In this document: positions 28,053 through 37,061 of the stretch, in pieces
Numbering within the stretch: position 1 is the first letter of the stretch
How the letters are laid out: each line of letters opens with the position of its first letter
Assembly: GCF_000800255.1 (NCBI RefSeq)
Contig: NZ_CP009747.1
Coordinates: 1,302,001 to 1,366,000 of the forward strand
DNA from: Pseudomonas parafulva
Lineage (GTDB): Bacteria > Pseudomonadota > Gammaproteobacteria > Pseudomonadales > Pseudomonadaceae
Reading direction: 5' to 3'
Length of the DNA stretch: 64,000 bases
Translations under genes and position numbers: made by a program
Notes under the pieces: generated by a model
What the model saw: only the letters and a program-made list of their open reading frames with translations
What the model was told of the DNA's origin: nothing
Database searches by the model: none

Positions 28053-29150
28053 TCACGACAGGCTGGAAACGTAGTCGTCGAACCCGAACTCGCGTTTGAC
28101 CTCGATGCTGCCGTCGAGCTGCTTGACGACGATCGCCGGCATCTTCAGGCCATTGAACCAATTCTTCTTGACCATGGTGTAACCCGCCGCATCGACGAAG
28201 GACAGACGGTCACCGATGGCCAGCGGCCGTTCGAACTGATATTCGCCGAAGATATCGCCGGCCAGGCACGATTTGCCACAGACCATGTAGGTGTGCTCAC
28301 CGTCATTGGGTGCCATCTTGGCATTGAGACGGTAGATCAGCAGGTCGAGCATGTGCGCTTCGATCGAGCTGTCGACCACGGCCAAGTGCTTGCCGTTGTA
28401 GAGCGTGTCGAGCACGGTGACTTCCAGCGAAGCGCTGTTGGTGATGGCCGCTTCGCCTGGCTCCAGATACACCTGCACACCGTACTGCTCGGAGAAGCTT
28501 TTGAGGCGGGCGCAGAACGCCTCGAGCGCATAACCTTCGCCAGTAAAGTGGATGCCACCGCCGAGGCTCACCCACTGCACCTTGTGCAGTAGGTGACCGA
28601 AGCGCTCTTCGATGTGCGACAGCATCTTGTCGAACAGGGCGAAATCGCCGTTCTCGCAGTTGTTGTGGAACATGAAACCGGAGATCTGCCCGATCACCTT
28701 CTCGATCTTTTCCGGGTCCCATTCGCCGAGACGGCTGAAAGGACGTGCCGGGTCGGCCAGCAGGTAGTCGGAACTGCTCACCTGCGGATTGACGCGCAGG
28801 CCGCGGGTCGTGCCTTCGGATTGCTCGGCGAATCGCTCGAGCTGGCCGATGGAGTTGAAGATGATCTTGTCGCAGTTTTCCAGCATCTCCGGCACTTCAT
28901 CATCCGCCCAGGCCACGCTGTAGGCGTGGGTCTCGCCGGCGAACTTCTGACGGCCGAGCTTGAGCTCGTAGAGCGAAGAGGAGGTGGTGCCGTCCATGTA
29001 CTGTTCCATCAGGTCGAACACCGACCAGGTGGCGAAGCACTTGAGGGCGAGCAGGGCCTTGGCGCCGGAGTGCTCGCGCACATAGGCGATCTTCTCCAGG
29101 TTGCCCAGCAGCTTGGTTTTGTCGATGAGGTAATACGGCGTTTTGATCAT
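28053..29150 (-). CDS. nspC: Carboxynorspermidine decarboxylase
   Basis: A 365-residue fold-III PLP decarboxylase that removes CO2 from carboxynorspermidine/carboxyspermidine to give the triamine. The PLP lysine lies in LLALKCFATWSVFDLMEQY. Other family features are WVSLGGGIHFTGEGY (phosphate-binding loop) and VCGKSCLAGDIFGEY, with the catalytic cysteine across the dimer interface. The start MIKTPYYLIDKTKLL matches the family; the open frame extends upstream with unrelated sequence. First gene of a two-gene polyamine operon. Confidence 0.93.
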   Translation of the reverse strand: MIKTPYYLIDKTKLLGNLEKIAYVREHSGAKALLALKCFATWSVFDLMEQYMDGTTSSSLYELKLGRQKFAGETHAYSVAWADDEVPEMLENCDKIIFNSIGQLERFAEQSEGTTRGLRVNPQVSSSDYLLADPARPFSRLGEWDPEKIEKVIGQISGFMFHNNCENGDFALFDKMLSHIEERFGHLLHKVQWVSLGGGIHFTGEGYALEAFCARLKSFSEQYGVQVYLEPGEAAITNSASLEVTVLDTLYNGKHLAVVDSSIEAHMLDLLIYRLNAKMAPNDGEHTYMVCGKSCLAGDIFGEYQFERPLAIGDRLSFVDAAGYTMVKKNWFNGLKMPAIVVKQLDGSIEVKREFGFDDYVSSLS

Positions 29151-29364
29151 TTCAAAGGCCCCCGGCCAGGCCGGCCAAAAAAAGGACACGCATTGTGCCT
29201 GCCCTCGCCGTAGATCGAAAGGGCACGAGACGGATTTCGCGTGGTGCATGCCCTGTGCGGGTGCGCGTTCATCTGGATTGAATCTTTTCTGTCGATGTCC
29301 ACTCAGTTGAACAGAGGATTGTGACCATCTGAATCAACCGAACAGGTTGGCGAAGGAGAAACCC

Positions 29365-29574
29365 ATGAGTTCCAAATACAAGGCGGGCGACAAGGTGCAT
29401 TGGAATTCCGAGGCCGGGATCATCCACGGCTCGGTGGTCAAAGTGCATACCCGCGATGTGGCGTTCATGGGGCGCCAGCGGCATTGTTCGAAAGAGGAGC
29501 CGCAGTACGAAGTCAAGAGCGACAAGACCGGGCATCTGGCGATGCACAAGGAGTCGGCCTTGCATAGGAACTGA
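29365..29574 (+). CDS. DUF2945 (HVA1, Tudor-like) protein
   Basis: A 69-residue protein starting MSSKYKAGDKVHWNSEAG and containing VKVHTRDVAFMGRQRH and YEVKSDKTGHLAMHKESAL, which are the hallmarks of the hypervirulence-associated Tudor-like family (DUF2945). It folds as a small beta-barrel. The function in bacteria is unknown. A good AAGGAG site lies 6 bases before the ATG, and a strong intrinsic terminator follows. Confidence 0.85.
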   Translation: MSSKYKAGDKVHWNSEAGIIHGSVVKVHTRDVAFMGRQRHCSKEEPQYEVKSDKTGHLAMHKESALHRN

Positions 29575-29657
29575 AACGGGCCAAGCCGCACAGCGGCAAG
29601 ATCACCGAGGACGAAATGGACCATTGTGACGGTCCCGCCTACCTTATCCCTCCCTTG

Positions 29658-29683
29658 AACCGCGCCTCGGCGCGGTTTTTTTT
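29658..29683 (+). terminator. Strong intrinsic terminator
   Basis: Stem AACCGCGCC / GGCGCGGTT with a TC loop, followed by a run of T to 29683. Ends the DUF2945 transcript. Confidence 0.9.
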
Positions 29684-29744
29684 GCCTATCACGCACGCCT
29701 CGGTGAATGCCGGCCCGTTCAAGTTTCCGGGAGGCGGTGCTTGC

Positions 29745-30665
29745 TCAGTACGGTTGTTTGTTCAGCCAGTCCCGAATCTGCTCGAGCGTCGCGGTGGCCC
29801 CGCCGCAGACGATCATCAAGACACGCTCATAGCCGTCAAGTCTGCCAGGCTCGTAGGCCAGCGCCAACGCTGCACCGCAGGCTGGCTCGACCAGCAGTCG
29901 GTGATCGCGCAGGAAATCCTCGCAGGCTTGCAGCGCGGCACGGTCGGTGACCTGTTCACTGAACACGGGATGCTGCTGTGTACACGCGAACGCCTGATCG
30001 GCCACCCGTTTGGCCCCCAGTGAGGTCGCTACCGAACTGAGCGCTGGCAGCTCGACGGGGCCGCCGGCGACCATGGCCGCCTGCAGCGACGCGGCCCCCT
30101 CGGTTTCCACTGCCAGTACCGGCACATCGTGCCAACCGTTGCGCTGCAAGCCCTCGACCACGCCGCTGAGCAGCCCGCCACCGCCTACCGACAGCACCAC
30201 CGCGTCGGGCTTCACGCCGCCCTGGGCGACTTCGTCGATCATGCTGGCATGACCCGTCCACAGCAGTGGGTCATCGAACGGGTGGATGAACGCATCGCCT
30301 GGCTGCAGCAAGCCTTGGGCATGCTGGTTGGCTTCCTGCCAGGAGCTGCCGGTGATCACCACTTCGGCCTGTTCGAGCTTGAGCAGTTCGATGGCTCGGG
30401 CGCTGGTGGTTTCAGGCACCACCACCGTCACCGGCACACCAAGCGCGCGTCCGGCATAGGCGACGGCCAGGCCGGCATTGCCGCCCGACGACGAAATGAA
30501 ATGACGGGCGCCTCGGGCATGGTGCACCTCGCAGGCATGTCCCACGCCGCGCAACTTGAACGAGCCGGGCGGCTGCAAGGCTTCGAGCTTGAGCCACACG
30601 GCGCGTCCCGCTGCCAGTGACAGCGGACGGGATTCGATCAGGGGGGTAGCGATATGCAAGGTCAT
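29745..30665 (-). CDS. PLP-dependent serine/threonine dehydratase-like enzyme
   Basis: A 306-residue fold-II PLP enzyme of the L-serine/threonine deaminase type. The PLP lysine is in LQPPGSFKLRGV, the substrate loop is SSSGGNAGLAVAY, and the phosphate-binding tetraglycine is SVGGGGLLSG. There is no C-terminal ACT domain, so it is a catabolic, non-allosteric form. The expected product is pyruvate or 2-oxobutyrate plus ammonia. Start at MTLHIATPLIESRP (GGAG upstream). It lies 13 bases after the DauR-type regulator in the same operon, which probably responds to the substrate amino acid. Confidence 0.85.
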   Translation of the reverse strand: MTLHIATPLIESRPLSLAAGRAVWLKLEALQPPGSFKLRGVGHACEVHHARGARHFISSSGGNAGLAVAYAGRALGVPVTVVVPETTSARAIELLKLEQAEVVITGSSWQEANQHAQGLLQPGDAFIHPFDDPLLWTGHASMIDEVAQGGVKPDAVVLSVGGGGLLSGVVEGLQRNGWHDVPVLAVETEGAASLQAAMVAGGPVELPALSSVATSLGAKRVADQAFACTQQHPVFSEQVTDRAALQACEDFLRDHRLLVEPACGAALALAYEPGRLDGYERVLMIVCGGATATLEQIRDWLNKQPY

Positions 30666-30678
30666 GGGCGCTCCGCGT

Positions 30679-31383
30679 TCAGCGTTGGCAGGCAGTGGGC
30701 GTGGCGTCGCCTCGCAACTGCTCAAGGTAGTTGTAGATGGTGTAGCGGGTCACGCCCAAGGCGTCGGCGGCTTTTTCCACGCCGCCTTTGACGATGAACA
30801 ATCCACGTTCCTGCATCAGGCGCACTGCCTCGACCTTGGCCTGCTTGTTCAGACGACCTTGGCCACTACGCTGCAGGGCGTCTTCGATGATCTCGGCCAT
30901 CAGTTGCGGCAGGTCGGCGGCATCCCCAGGCGTTTGCTCAACATCTCCAGCGCCTAATGGCTGGAAGTGGCGAAGGAAAGTCATCGCAGCGTCGAGGCCG
31001 GTCAGGTCAGTGTTAACGCAGAGGCTGGCGAAAGGATGCCCGCCGCTGTCGCGAAAGATTGCGGTGGCGCTGCGCAGGCTGCGGCCTTTGAGTGAGGTGG
31101 GGTAATCGTTCAACACCACCGGGTCGCAACCCTGTTGATCGCGGCTGGCTTGCATCAGTGCCTTGAAGCCTTGGTCCTGTTCAGGAGCGGCCAGAATCGG
31201 ACTGCCTACACGTCGGCCCGAGAGATGACCGTTGACGATGGCGATCACCGAGTGCTCCGGTCGATCAAGGTCGTGCAGGAGGATTTCCAAGTTGCCCGGC
31301 GCGACGCTGCCCAAGGCTTGCAGGGCAGCTTTGAGCACGGTGAGTGTGAGCTGGCGCTCTTGTTGGAGAGATAGGGGTGGCAT
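30679..31383 (-). CDS. YheO-like PAS / helix-turn-helix regulator (DauR family)
   Basis: A 234-residue regulator. An N-terminal YheO-like PAS sensor (about residues 10-130; NLEILLHDLDRPEHSVIAIVNGHLSGR and SATAIFRDSGGHPFASLCVNTDLT) is joined to a C-terminal HTH_22 domain (VKGGVEKAADALGVTRYTIYNYLEQ). DauR is a repressor of D-arginine catabolism in P. aeruginosa; here the downstream gene is a serine/threonine dehydratase-like enzyme, so the ligand may be its substrate. A large AT-rich palindrome just upstream is the likely autoregulatory operator. Confidence 0.82.
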   Translation of the reverse strand: MPPLSLQQERQLTLTVLKAALQALGSVAPGNLEILLHDLDRPEHSVIAIVNGHLSGRRVGSPILAAPEQDQGFKALMQASRDQQGCDPVVLNDYPTSLKGRSLRSATAIFRDSGGHPFASLCVNTDLTGLDAAMTFLRHFQPLGAGDVEQTPGDAADLPQLMAEIIEDALQRSGQGRLNKQAKVEAVRLMQERGLFIVKGGVEKAADALGVTRYTIYNYLEQLRGDATPTACQR

Positions 31384-31390
31384 GGAGGCT

Positions 31391-31440
31391 CGCCAAATTC
31401 ACAATTATGTTGAATTTTACACAATTGGTTGAATTTGGCG
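31391..31440. promoter_or_regulatory. 50-bp palindromic operator/promoter region
   Basis: Ends are a perfect 10-bp inverted repeat, CGCCAAATTC / GAATTTGGCG. Inside are further TTGAATTT and AAATTCA elements (AAATTCA-CAATTATG-TTGAATTT), giving several overlapping half-sites. It is strongly AT-rich in a GC-rich genome and lies 8 bases before the regulator start. Confidence 0.6.
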
Positions 31441-31462
31441 AGTCGTGCGTGAGTTTCCAGGG

Positions 31463-33169
31463 TTAACGTTTCAGCGCGGGTGTGCGCGGTGGAATCATGC
31501 GCCGCGATCCAGTCGCTTCGAACCCCGCAGCGAAACGCAGCAGCGCGTTGTCGTCATAGGCACGTCCGGCGAAGGTCAGGCCCACTGGCATGCCGATGTC
31601 GGCCATTACACCCATCGGCACGGTGACAGTGGGTACACCCAGGTGACGGATCGCCAGGTTGCCATTGGCGACCCACACACCATTGCTCCAGGCGATGTCC
31701 GCCGACGCAGGGTTGACGTCGGCGTCGGCGGGGCCGACATCGGCGACGGTGGGAAAGATCACAGCATCCACACCCTGCTGGTCCATCCACGCTTCCAGAT
31801 CCATCTTGCGGGTCTGTTCCAGGCCGCGCAGACCTTCCGGGACGCTGGCGATCTGGTCCCAGTCCTTGAGGCCACGTTTGGCCATGTTCACGTACTCGTC
31901 CATGCCGGCCGCGAGATCGTCTTCGCGGTTGGGCAGGGTGCCAGGGTCGTGGGGGAAGATTTGCGGTCCGTCGACGTCGGCCAGACGGTTGAGCTGAGGG
32001 TCGCCGTTAGCGCGCAGGAAATCGTCGAACGCCCAGCCTGAAAGCTCCCAGAGTTCGTCATGCAGGAATTCCCGTGTGACGATGCCGCGGTTGTACACGG
32101 TCGGGGCACCCGGGCGGTCGCCTTCGCAATTGGAAACCAGTGGAAAATCGGTTTCCACCACTTCGGCGCCTGCGGCTTCGAGGGCCTGCCGAGCCTGTTG
32201 CCACAGGTCGATCACGCTGGCGCGGGTATGGATGCGCTGGCCGGTCGGCCCGCCGATCCCGGGCTTCTCCGAGGTGCCGGCGTCGGCATCGGCATTGATG
32301 TACATGCGCGGCACTGCGAAGCGCTTGCCCTTGAGCGCGGCGCTGCCGGTGGCCAGTGCCAGATAGCTCTGCGGGCGAACGCTGGAGGCAGGGGGAATCG
32401 GCACCCAGGGCTGCATGCGCCACAGGTCGCCACGGGTGTCGGCGTCGTCGGCCACCACCACATCGAGGATCTCCAGCAAGTCAGCCATGGTCCGTGCATA
32501 TGGCACTACCACGTCCATGGTCGGCGTCAGCGGCCAGTTGCCGCGCACCGAGATCACCCCGCGCGAGGGGGTGTAGGCGCACAGCCCGTTGTTCGAGGCC
32601 GGGCCGCGTCCGCTCGACCACGTCTCCTCGGCCAGGCCGAACGCGCTGTAGCTGGCCGCCGTGGCGGTGCCGGCGCCATTGGAGGAGCCAGAGGCGAACG
32701 GTGCGGTGAGGAAGGCCGCGTTGTACGGACTCTCGGCGCGGCCGTACACGCCTCGCTGCATGCCGCCGTTGGCCATGGGCGGCATGTTGGTCTTGCCCAG
32801 GCAAATGGCGCCGGCTGCGCGCAGGCGCTCGACGGTGAAGGCGTCGCGTTGGGCGACCAGGTGCTTGAATGCCGGGCTGCCGGAGGCGGCGGTCAGGCCC
32901 TTGACCAGGTAGCTGTCCTTGGCGGTGTAGGGAATGCCGTCCAGCGGGCCGAGGGTCTTCCCCGCAGCGCGTCGTGCATCGGAGGCCGCCGCTTCCTCGA
33001 AGGCCTGGGGATTGCGCACCACCACGGCATTGAGCGCGGTCGGCGTATCGGCGCCGTCATAGGCATCGATCCGGGCCAGGTAGGCCTGGACCAGCTCGAC
33101 CGCTGTGGTGCGACCTGATTCGAGCGCATCGCGCAGCTCGGCAATGGAAACCTCGGTTACCTCGATCAT
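31463..33169 (-). CDS. Amidase signature family enzyme
   Basis: A 568-residue hydrolase of the amidase signature family (Ser-cisSer-Lys triad). The lysine is K84 in PYTAKDSYLVKG, the cis-serine lies in ASGSSNGAGTATAAS (S161/S162) and the nucleophile region is ETWSSGRGPASNNG. The usual GGSSGG glycine spacing is modified, so the subgroup is unusual. The C-terminal AIRHLGVPTVTVPMGVM is conserved. There is no signal peptide. The substrate is unknown; it is not a GatA, as gatB and gatC are absent. Divergent from betT. Confidence 0.85.
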   Translation of the reverse strand: MIEVTEVSIAELRDALESGRTTAVELVQAYLARIDAYDGADTPTALNAVVVRNPQAFEEAAASDARRAAGKTLGPLDGIPYTAKDSYLVKGLTAASGSPAFKHLVAQRDAFTVERLRAAGAICLGKTNMPPMANGGMQRGVYGRAESPYNAAFLTAPFASGSSNGAGTATAASYSAFGLAEETWSSGRGPASNNGLCAYTPSRGVISVRGNWPLTPTMDVVVPYARTMADLLEILDVVVADDADTRGDLWRMQPWVPIPPASSVRPQSYLALATGSAALKGKRFAVPRMYINADADAGTSEKPGIGGPTGQRIHTRASVIDLWQQARQALEAAGAEVVETDFPLVSNCEGDRPGAPTVYNRGIVTREFLHDELWELSGWAFDDFLRANGDPQLNRLADVDGPQIFPHDPGTLPNREDDLAAGMDEYVNMAKRGLKDWDQIASVPEGLRGLEQTRKMDLEAWMDQQGVDAVIFPTVADVGPADADVNPASADIAWSNGVWVANGNLAIRHLGVPTVTVPMGVMADIGMPVGLTFAGRAYDDNALLRFAAGFEATGSRRMIPPRTPALKR

Positions 33170-33436
33170 GCTGTCACCAAACTGTACAGGTGGATTTCAT
33201 GCCGGCGAGTGTACAAGAAGCCCTGCGCAGACGCAGGTTTGCGCAGGGGAAAAACCCGTTTGCAGCGGGGCACGGCAGTGCAGCGAAGGCATGGCGATAC
33301 CACCGAGCGCTGTAGGAAAAAGCCCTGGGTAAGAATAAAGAATGTCTGATATTTCTTGTCCGATAAAACCTTCAGCGTCTACCGTTTGTCGTAGGTAACC
33401 GTGCGCATGAAGCGCCAAGCTGGAGAGTAATCGTAC

Positions 33437-35407
33437 ATGGCAAGATCCCCCGAACCCCCGCGCAGTCCCACCATCAATCCACCGGTCTTCTGGATCTCTG
33501 CCGTCATATTGTTGCTGCTGGTGCTCTACGCCAGCGTATTCCGCGATCACGCCCAAGAATTGTTCGCCCACATTCAGGGCTGGATCATCGGCAATGTCAG
33601 CTGGTTCTACATTCTCGCGGTGGCGCTGATCCTGGGCACGGTGGTGTTCCTGGGGATCAGCCGCTACGGCGACATCAAGCTGGGGCCGGACCACAGCACC
33701 CCCGACTACAACAACGCCACCTGGTTCGCCATGCTGTTCTCCGCCGGGATGGGCATCGGCCTGATGTTCTTCGGCGTCGCCGAGCCGGTGATGCACTTCC
33801 TCAAGCCGCCGCTGGGTGAGGGTGGAACGGTGATGGCTGCGGGCGAAGCGATGCGCATCACCTTCTTCCACTGGGGCCTGCACGCGTGGGCCATCTACGC
33901 GGTGGTGGCGTTGATCCTGGCCTACTTCAGTTATCGCCACGGCTTGCCGTTGACCCTGCGATCTGCGCTGTATCCCTTGATCGGCGAGCGTATCCATGGC
34001 CCGCTGGGCCATGCGGTGGACATTTTCGCCATCATCGGCACGGTGTTCGGTGTGGCGACCTCGCTGGGCTTTGGCGTGTCGCAAATCAACACTGGGCTCA
34101 ATGCGCTTTTCGGTGTGCCGGTATCGATACCGGTGCAGATCGCCTTGATCATCGGTACTACATTCCTGGCTACGCTGTCGGTCATGTCGGGTCTGGACAA
34201 GGGCATCCGTCGTCTGTCGGAGCTCAACCTGGGCCTGGCCGTGTTGCTGCTGCTGGGCGTGATGCTGCTGGGGCCGACCGTGCTCATTCTGCAGACCTTC
34301 GTGCAGAACACCGGCGGTTACCTCAGTGAAATCGTCAGCCGTACCCTGAACCTGTACGCCTATCAACCGACCGACTGGATAGGTGGCTGGACGCTGTTCT
34401 ACTGGGGTTGGTGGCTGGCCTGGTCGCCCTTCGTCGGGCTGTTCATCGCACGCATCTCGCGCGGTCGGACCATCCGCGAATTCGTCACCGGCGTATTGCT
34501 GGTACCGACCGCGTTCACCCTGCTGTGGATGACGGTGTTCGGTAACACGGCCATCCACATGATCCTCGACCAAGGCCTCACCGATCTGGCGGCCGCCGTG
34601 GAGAAGGACACCTCGCTGGCGCTGTTCGCCTTCCTCGAGCACTTCCCGTTCGCCAGCGTGATCAGCACCTTGGCAGTGGTGATGGTGGTGGTGTTCTTCG
34701 TCACCTCGGCCGACACCGGCGCGATGGTGGTGGACATGCTGGCCTCCGGCGGCCAGGAAGGCACGCCGATGCGCCAGCGAATTTTCTGGGCCTCGACCAT
34801 GGGCATCGTGGCCATTGCCCTGTTGCTCGCTGACGGTCTCAAGGCGCTGCAGACCGCTACCATCGCCAGTGCGCTGCCGTTCACCGTGGCACTGCTCCTG
34901 AGCATGCGCGGGTTGCTCAAGGCGCTCAAGCTCGATGCCACCAAGCGCGACTTGCGCTACCAGGCGCTGGCGATTTCGCCGACGGCATCGCGCGCGGCTG
35001 GGAATTGGCAGCGGCGCCTGCGCACCTTGGCGATGTTCCCGCGCCGTTCGCACGTGCAGCGTTTCATCTCGGAAGTGGCGTTGCCGGCTTGCCAGTCGTT
35101 GGTCGAAGAATGGCGCCGACAGGGCTATGACTGCAGTGTCGAAGAGGGTGAAGGCGGGCGCGTAACGCTCAAGCTCGGCCCCAGCGACGACCTCTTCATC
35201 TACGAGATTCGTCCGCGTGCCTATGCCATGCCCAGCTTCGTGCTCAGCGACATGGCCGGGGAGGAGCGCAAGTATTTCCGCGCCGAAGTGCATTTGCGCG
35301 AGGGCGGGCAGGATCACGATGTGATGGGCTGGTCGAAAGACGAGGTGATCGGCGACATTCTCGATCACTACGAACGTCACCTGCATTACCTGCATTTGGT
35401 GGGGTGA
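33437..35407 (+). CDS. betT: BCCT-family choline/betaine transporter BetT
   Basis: A 656-residue transporter with about 12 membrane helices and a long cytoplasmic C-terminus (about residues 500-656), the arrangement of BetT-type osmoregulated choline carriers. Family motifs: GMGIGLMFFGVAEPVMHF in TM3-4 and WTLFYWGWWLAWSPFVGLFI with IARISRGRTIREF in TM8. It imports choline or a related trimethylammonium compound with Na+ or H+ for betaine synthesis. No betIBA genes are adjacent. GGAGAG lies upstream of the ATG, and a strong terminator follows. Confidence 0.9.
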   Translation: MARSPEPPRSPTINPPVFWISAVILLLLVLYASVFRDHAQELFAHIQGWIIGNVSWFYILAVALILGTVVFLGISRYGDIKLGPDHSTPDYNNATWFAMLFSAGMGIGLMFFGVAEPVMHFLKPPLGEGGTVMAAGEAMRITFFHWGLHAWAIYAVVALILAYFSYRHGLPLTLRSALYPLIGERIHGPLGHAVDIFAIIGTVFGVATSLGFGVSQINTGLNALFGVPVSIPVQIALIIGTTFLATLSVMSGLDKGIRRLSELNLGLAVLLLLGVMLLGPTVLILQTFVQNTGGYLSEIVSRTLNLYAYQPTDWIGGWTLFYWGWWLAWSPFVGLFIARISRGRTIREFVTGVLLVPTAFTLLWMTVFGNTAIHMILDQGLTDLAAAVEKDTSLALFAFLEHFPFASVISTLAVVMVVVFFVTSADTGAMVVDMLASGGQEGTPMRQRIFWASTMGIVAIALLLADGLKALQTATIASALPFTVALLLSMRGLLKALKLDATKRDLRYQALAISPTASRAAGNWQRRLRTLAMFPRRSHVQRFISEVALPACQSLVEEWRRQGYDCSVEEGEGGRVTLKLGPSDDLFIYEIRPRAYAMPSFVLSDMAGEERKYFRAEVHLREGGQDHDVMGWSKDEVIGDILDHYERHLHYLHLVG

Positions 35408-35416
35408 GTCGCAAAC

Positions 35417-35444
35417 GAAACGGGCCGCAGATGCGGCCCGTTTC
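35417..35444. terminator. Perfect 12-bp hairpin after betT
   Basis: GAAACGGGCCGC / GCGGCCCGTTTC with a 4-nt AGAT loop, between convergent genes. Likely bidirectional. Confidence 0.75.
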
Positions 35445-35472
35445 AATTGGCAAGGCTGAAGTAGAACACGCC

Positions 35473-35781
35473 TCAGTGTTTGGCCGCCTGGATCGCCAGC
35501 ACGACACCATTGGTGGTCTGCACCAGGACATAGTTGTTGGCCATCTTCACCCAGTGACTTTCTTTCTCGGGTGCTGGCAGGCCTTTGGCCTTCCAGTCGC
35601 GCACGGCTTCGTCGTCACGCTTGTACTGGTCGGGCGCCTTGTCGCCGACTTTGAGTTCACGGTTATGCGACTCGGGCGCCTTGACGCTCTCGACGTTGGA
35701 CTCGGCCGCCTGCGCGCTCAGTGGCAGTTGGGTCAGGGGCAACGTGAAGAGCAGGGCGCACATCAGGGAACGGGTTTTCAT
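35473..35781 (-). CDS. RcnB-like periplasmic protein
   Basis: A 102-residue exported protein with signal peptide MKTRSLMCALLFTLPLTQLP (cleavage near AQA-AE). The mature part has the RcnB/YohN pattern: GDKAPDQY...VRDWKAKGLPAP...HWVKMANNYVLVQTTNGVVLAI. RcnB modulates nickel/cobalt efflux in E. coli, but most pseudomonad members are uncharacterised and no RcnA is present here. The start is chosen for the AGGAAAG site and signal peptide. Convergent with betT. Confidence 0.75.
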   Translation of the reverse strand: MKTRSLMCALLFTLPLTQLPLSAQAAESNVESVKAPESHNRELKVGDKAPDQYKRDDEAVRDWKAKGLPAPEKESHWVKMANNYVLVQTTNGVVLAIQAAKH

Positions 35782-35893
35782 GCAGGCTTTCCTCATGGAC
35801 ATTCTGTAAATACGACAGCGACCTGTGCGTGACAATTCACTCCATGCGAAGCGCAGTGCTACAGTCGCTTCTTTTTTCTACCGAGGATGCAAC

Positions 35894-36244
35894 ATGCGAG
35901 CACTATTGCCGCTGGCCGCGGCGCTGCTGATGATCGGTTGTGCGTCGTCGACGATGGAGGCTGCACGCACCGGTCAGCCCGGCGCGCGCCTGGATTCGCA
36001 GAAGGCGCCGGAGATAGTCGCCCAATGCATACAGTTCAGTTGGCAGGAGGAGGCGCACTTCGGCGTCGACGCCAGTGGCTATCTGGAGCCGCGCAAGGCC
36101 GGAGGCTTCACCGTCTACACGCGCGAGGCGGAATCGTTCGTCGACGTCTACCCGCAGGCCAGCGGGACGCGGGTCGACTACTACGCGCAAAAGAGCGACA
36201 TGGTCGCGCTGCAGCGCAAGGCCGCGGCTGCGACCTGCCTGTAA
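35894..36244 (+). CDS. Small lipoprotein, 116 residues
   Basis: An exported lipoprotein: MRALLPLAAALLMIGCASS carries the lipobox LMIGC. The residue after Cys is Ala, so transport to the outer membrane is expected. The mature part is soluble with two further cysteines (IVAQCIQFSW near residue 45 and the C-terminal TCL) that could form a disulfide. No known domain. GAGG lies 7 bases before the ATG; the frame upstream to 35825 is not used. Confidence 0.65.
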   Translation: MRALLPLAAALLMIGCASSTMEAARTGQPGARLDSQKAPEIVAQCIQFSWQEEAHFGVDASGYLEPRKAGGFTVYTREAESFVDVYPQASGTRVDYYAQKSDMVALQRKAAAATCL

Positions 36245-36245
36245 G

Positions 36246-36944
36246 TCATCGCGGCATGTAGCGCAGTTGCCAGCGCCGCGGAATTTTCCACGAGGCCAGC
36301 GCCAGCATCACGGCCACTAGCGCGCTGGCCAGCAGTGCGGCGCGCTCGAAGCGTTGCTCGAGCAGTACGCCAAGCACGGCCCCGATGAACATGCCGCTCC
36401 ACGGCACCAGTTGCACACGCCAGCCCAGGCGCTGTTGACCCAGCAACGTACGTCCCAGGCCTCGGCCAAAGCGCGAAAGAGCGCCCGTCACATAGGTGAG
36501 TCCGATCGGCAAGCCGTTCACTTCTTCGACCACTGCGTTGATCATGCCCATCGCTGTGACCGCCGCCAGCAGTGCGGCCAGTTGCAGCGCTTCGGGCAGC
36601 AGCCCGGCCAATGCAAGCAACAAGCCGATCAATCCCAGCAAGGGCCAGTGGCGCCGGCCACTGCGGGCCGCGACGATCACGCCGAGCGCGTTGCCCAGGA
36701 TGAAGGCGCCAATCACCAGCGCCAGGCGCACGATGGGCCCCCACTCGGCATTGCCCAGGGATACCGCCAGGCGCGTGGTATTGCCGCTCATGAACGAGAC
36801 GAAGTCGCCGGTGGCCAAAAAGCCGATGGCGTCGGTCATGCCGGCCAGTACCGACAAGGCGGCGACGAAGTACAGCCCCACCGTGCCACGGCGCTGCAGA
36901 TGACGTTGGCGGTGGCTGTTGGGTGACGGACTGCGGGGCAGCAT
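36246..36944 (-). CDS. YoaK/DUF1275 family membrane protein
   Basis: A 232-residue protein with about six membrane helices. It begins with a basic tail followed by YFVAALSVLAGMTDAIGFLATGDFVSFMSGNTTRLA, the signature of the YoaK (DUF1275) family, and includes NAVVEEVNGLPIGLTYVTGALSRFG. The family is inner-membrane and of unknown substrate. It starts at ATG 36944 with GAGGAA upstream and ends 2 bases from the convergent lipoprotein gene. Confidence 0.88.
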   Translation of the reverse strand: MLPRSPSPNSHRQRHLQRRGTVGLYFVAALSVLAGMTDAIGFLATGDFVSFMSGNTTRLAVSLGNAEWGPIVRLALVIGAFILGNALGVIVAARSGRRHWPLLGLIGLLLALAGLLPEALQLAALLAAVTAMGMINAVVEEVNGLPIGLTYVTGALSRFGRGLGRTLLGQQRLGWRVQLVPWSGMFIGAVLGVLLEQRFERAALLASALVAVMLALASWKIPRRWQLRYMPR

Positions 36945-37061
36945 CGCGGGGTTCCTCCAGTCTGGCCGGGCGTCAGTGGCCCGGCGGTTGCGGCTGGCGG
37001 AGTATATCCGAGGATGGCAGCGCGATACTGACCAACGGCAGCTTGCCGCTGCTGGTGTCGA

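Noticed and set aside
33197..35446. 749-residue open frame antisense to betT
   Set aside because: It is the mirror of the BCCT reading frame in high-GC DNA; its His/Arg/Gln-rich translation has no domain, and betT shows full family motifs.
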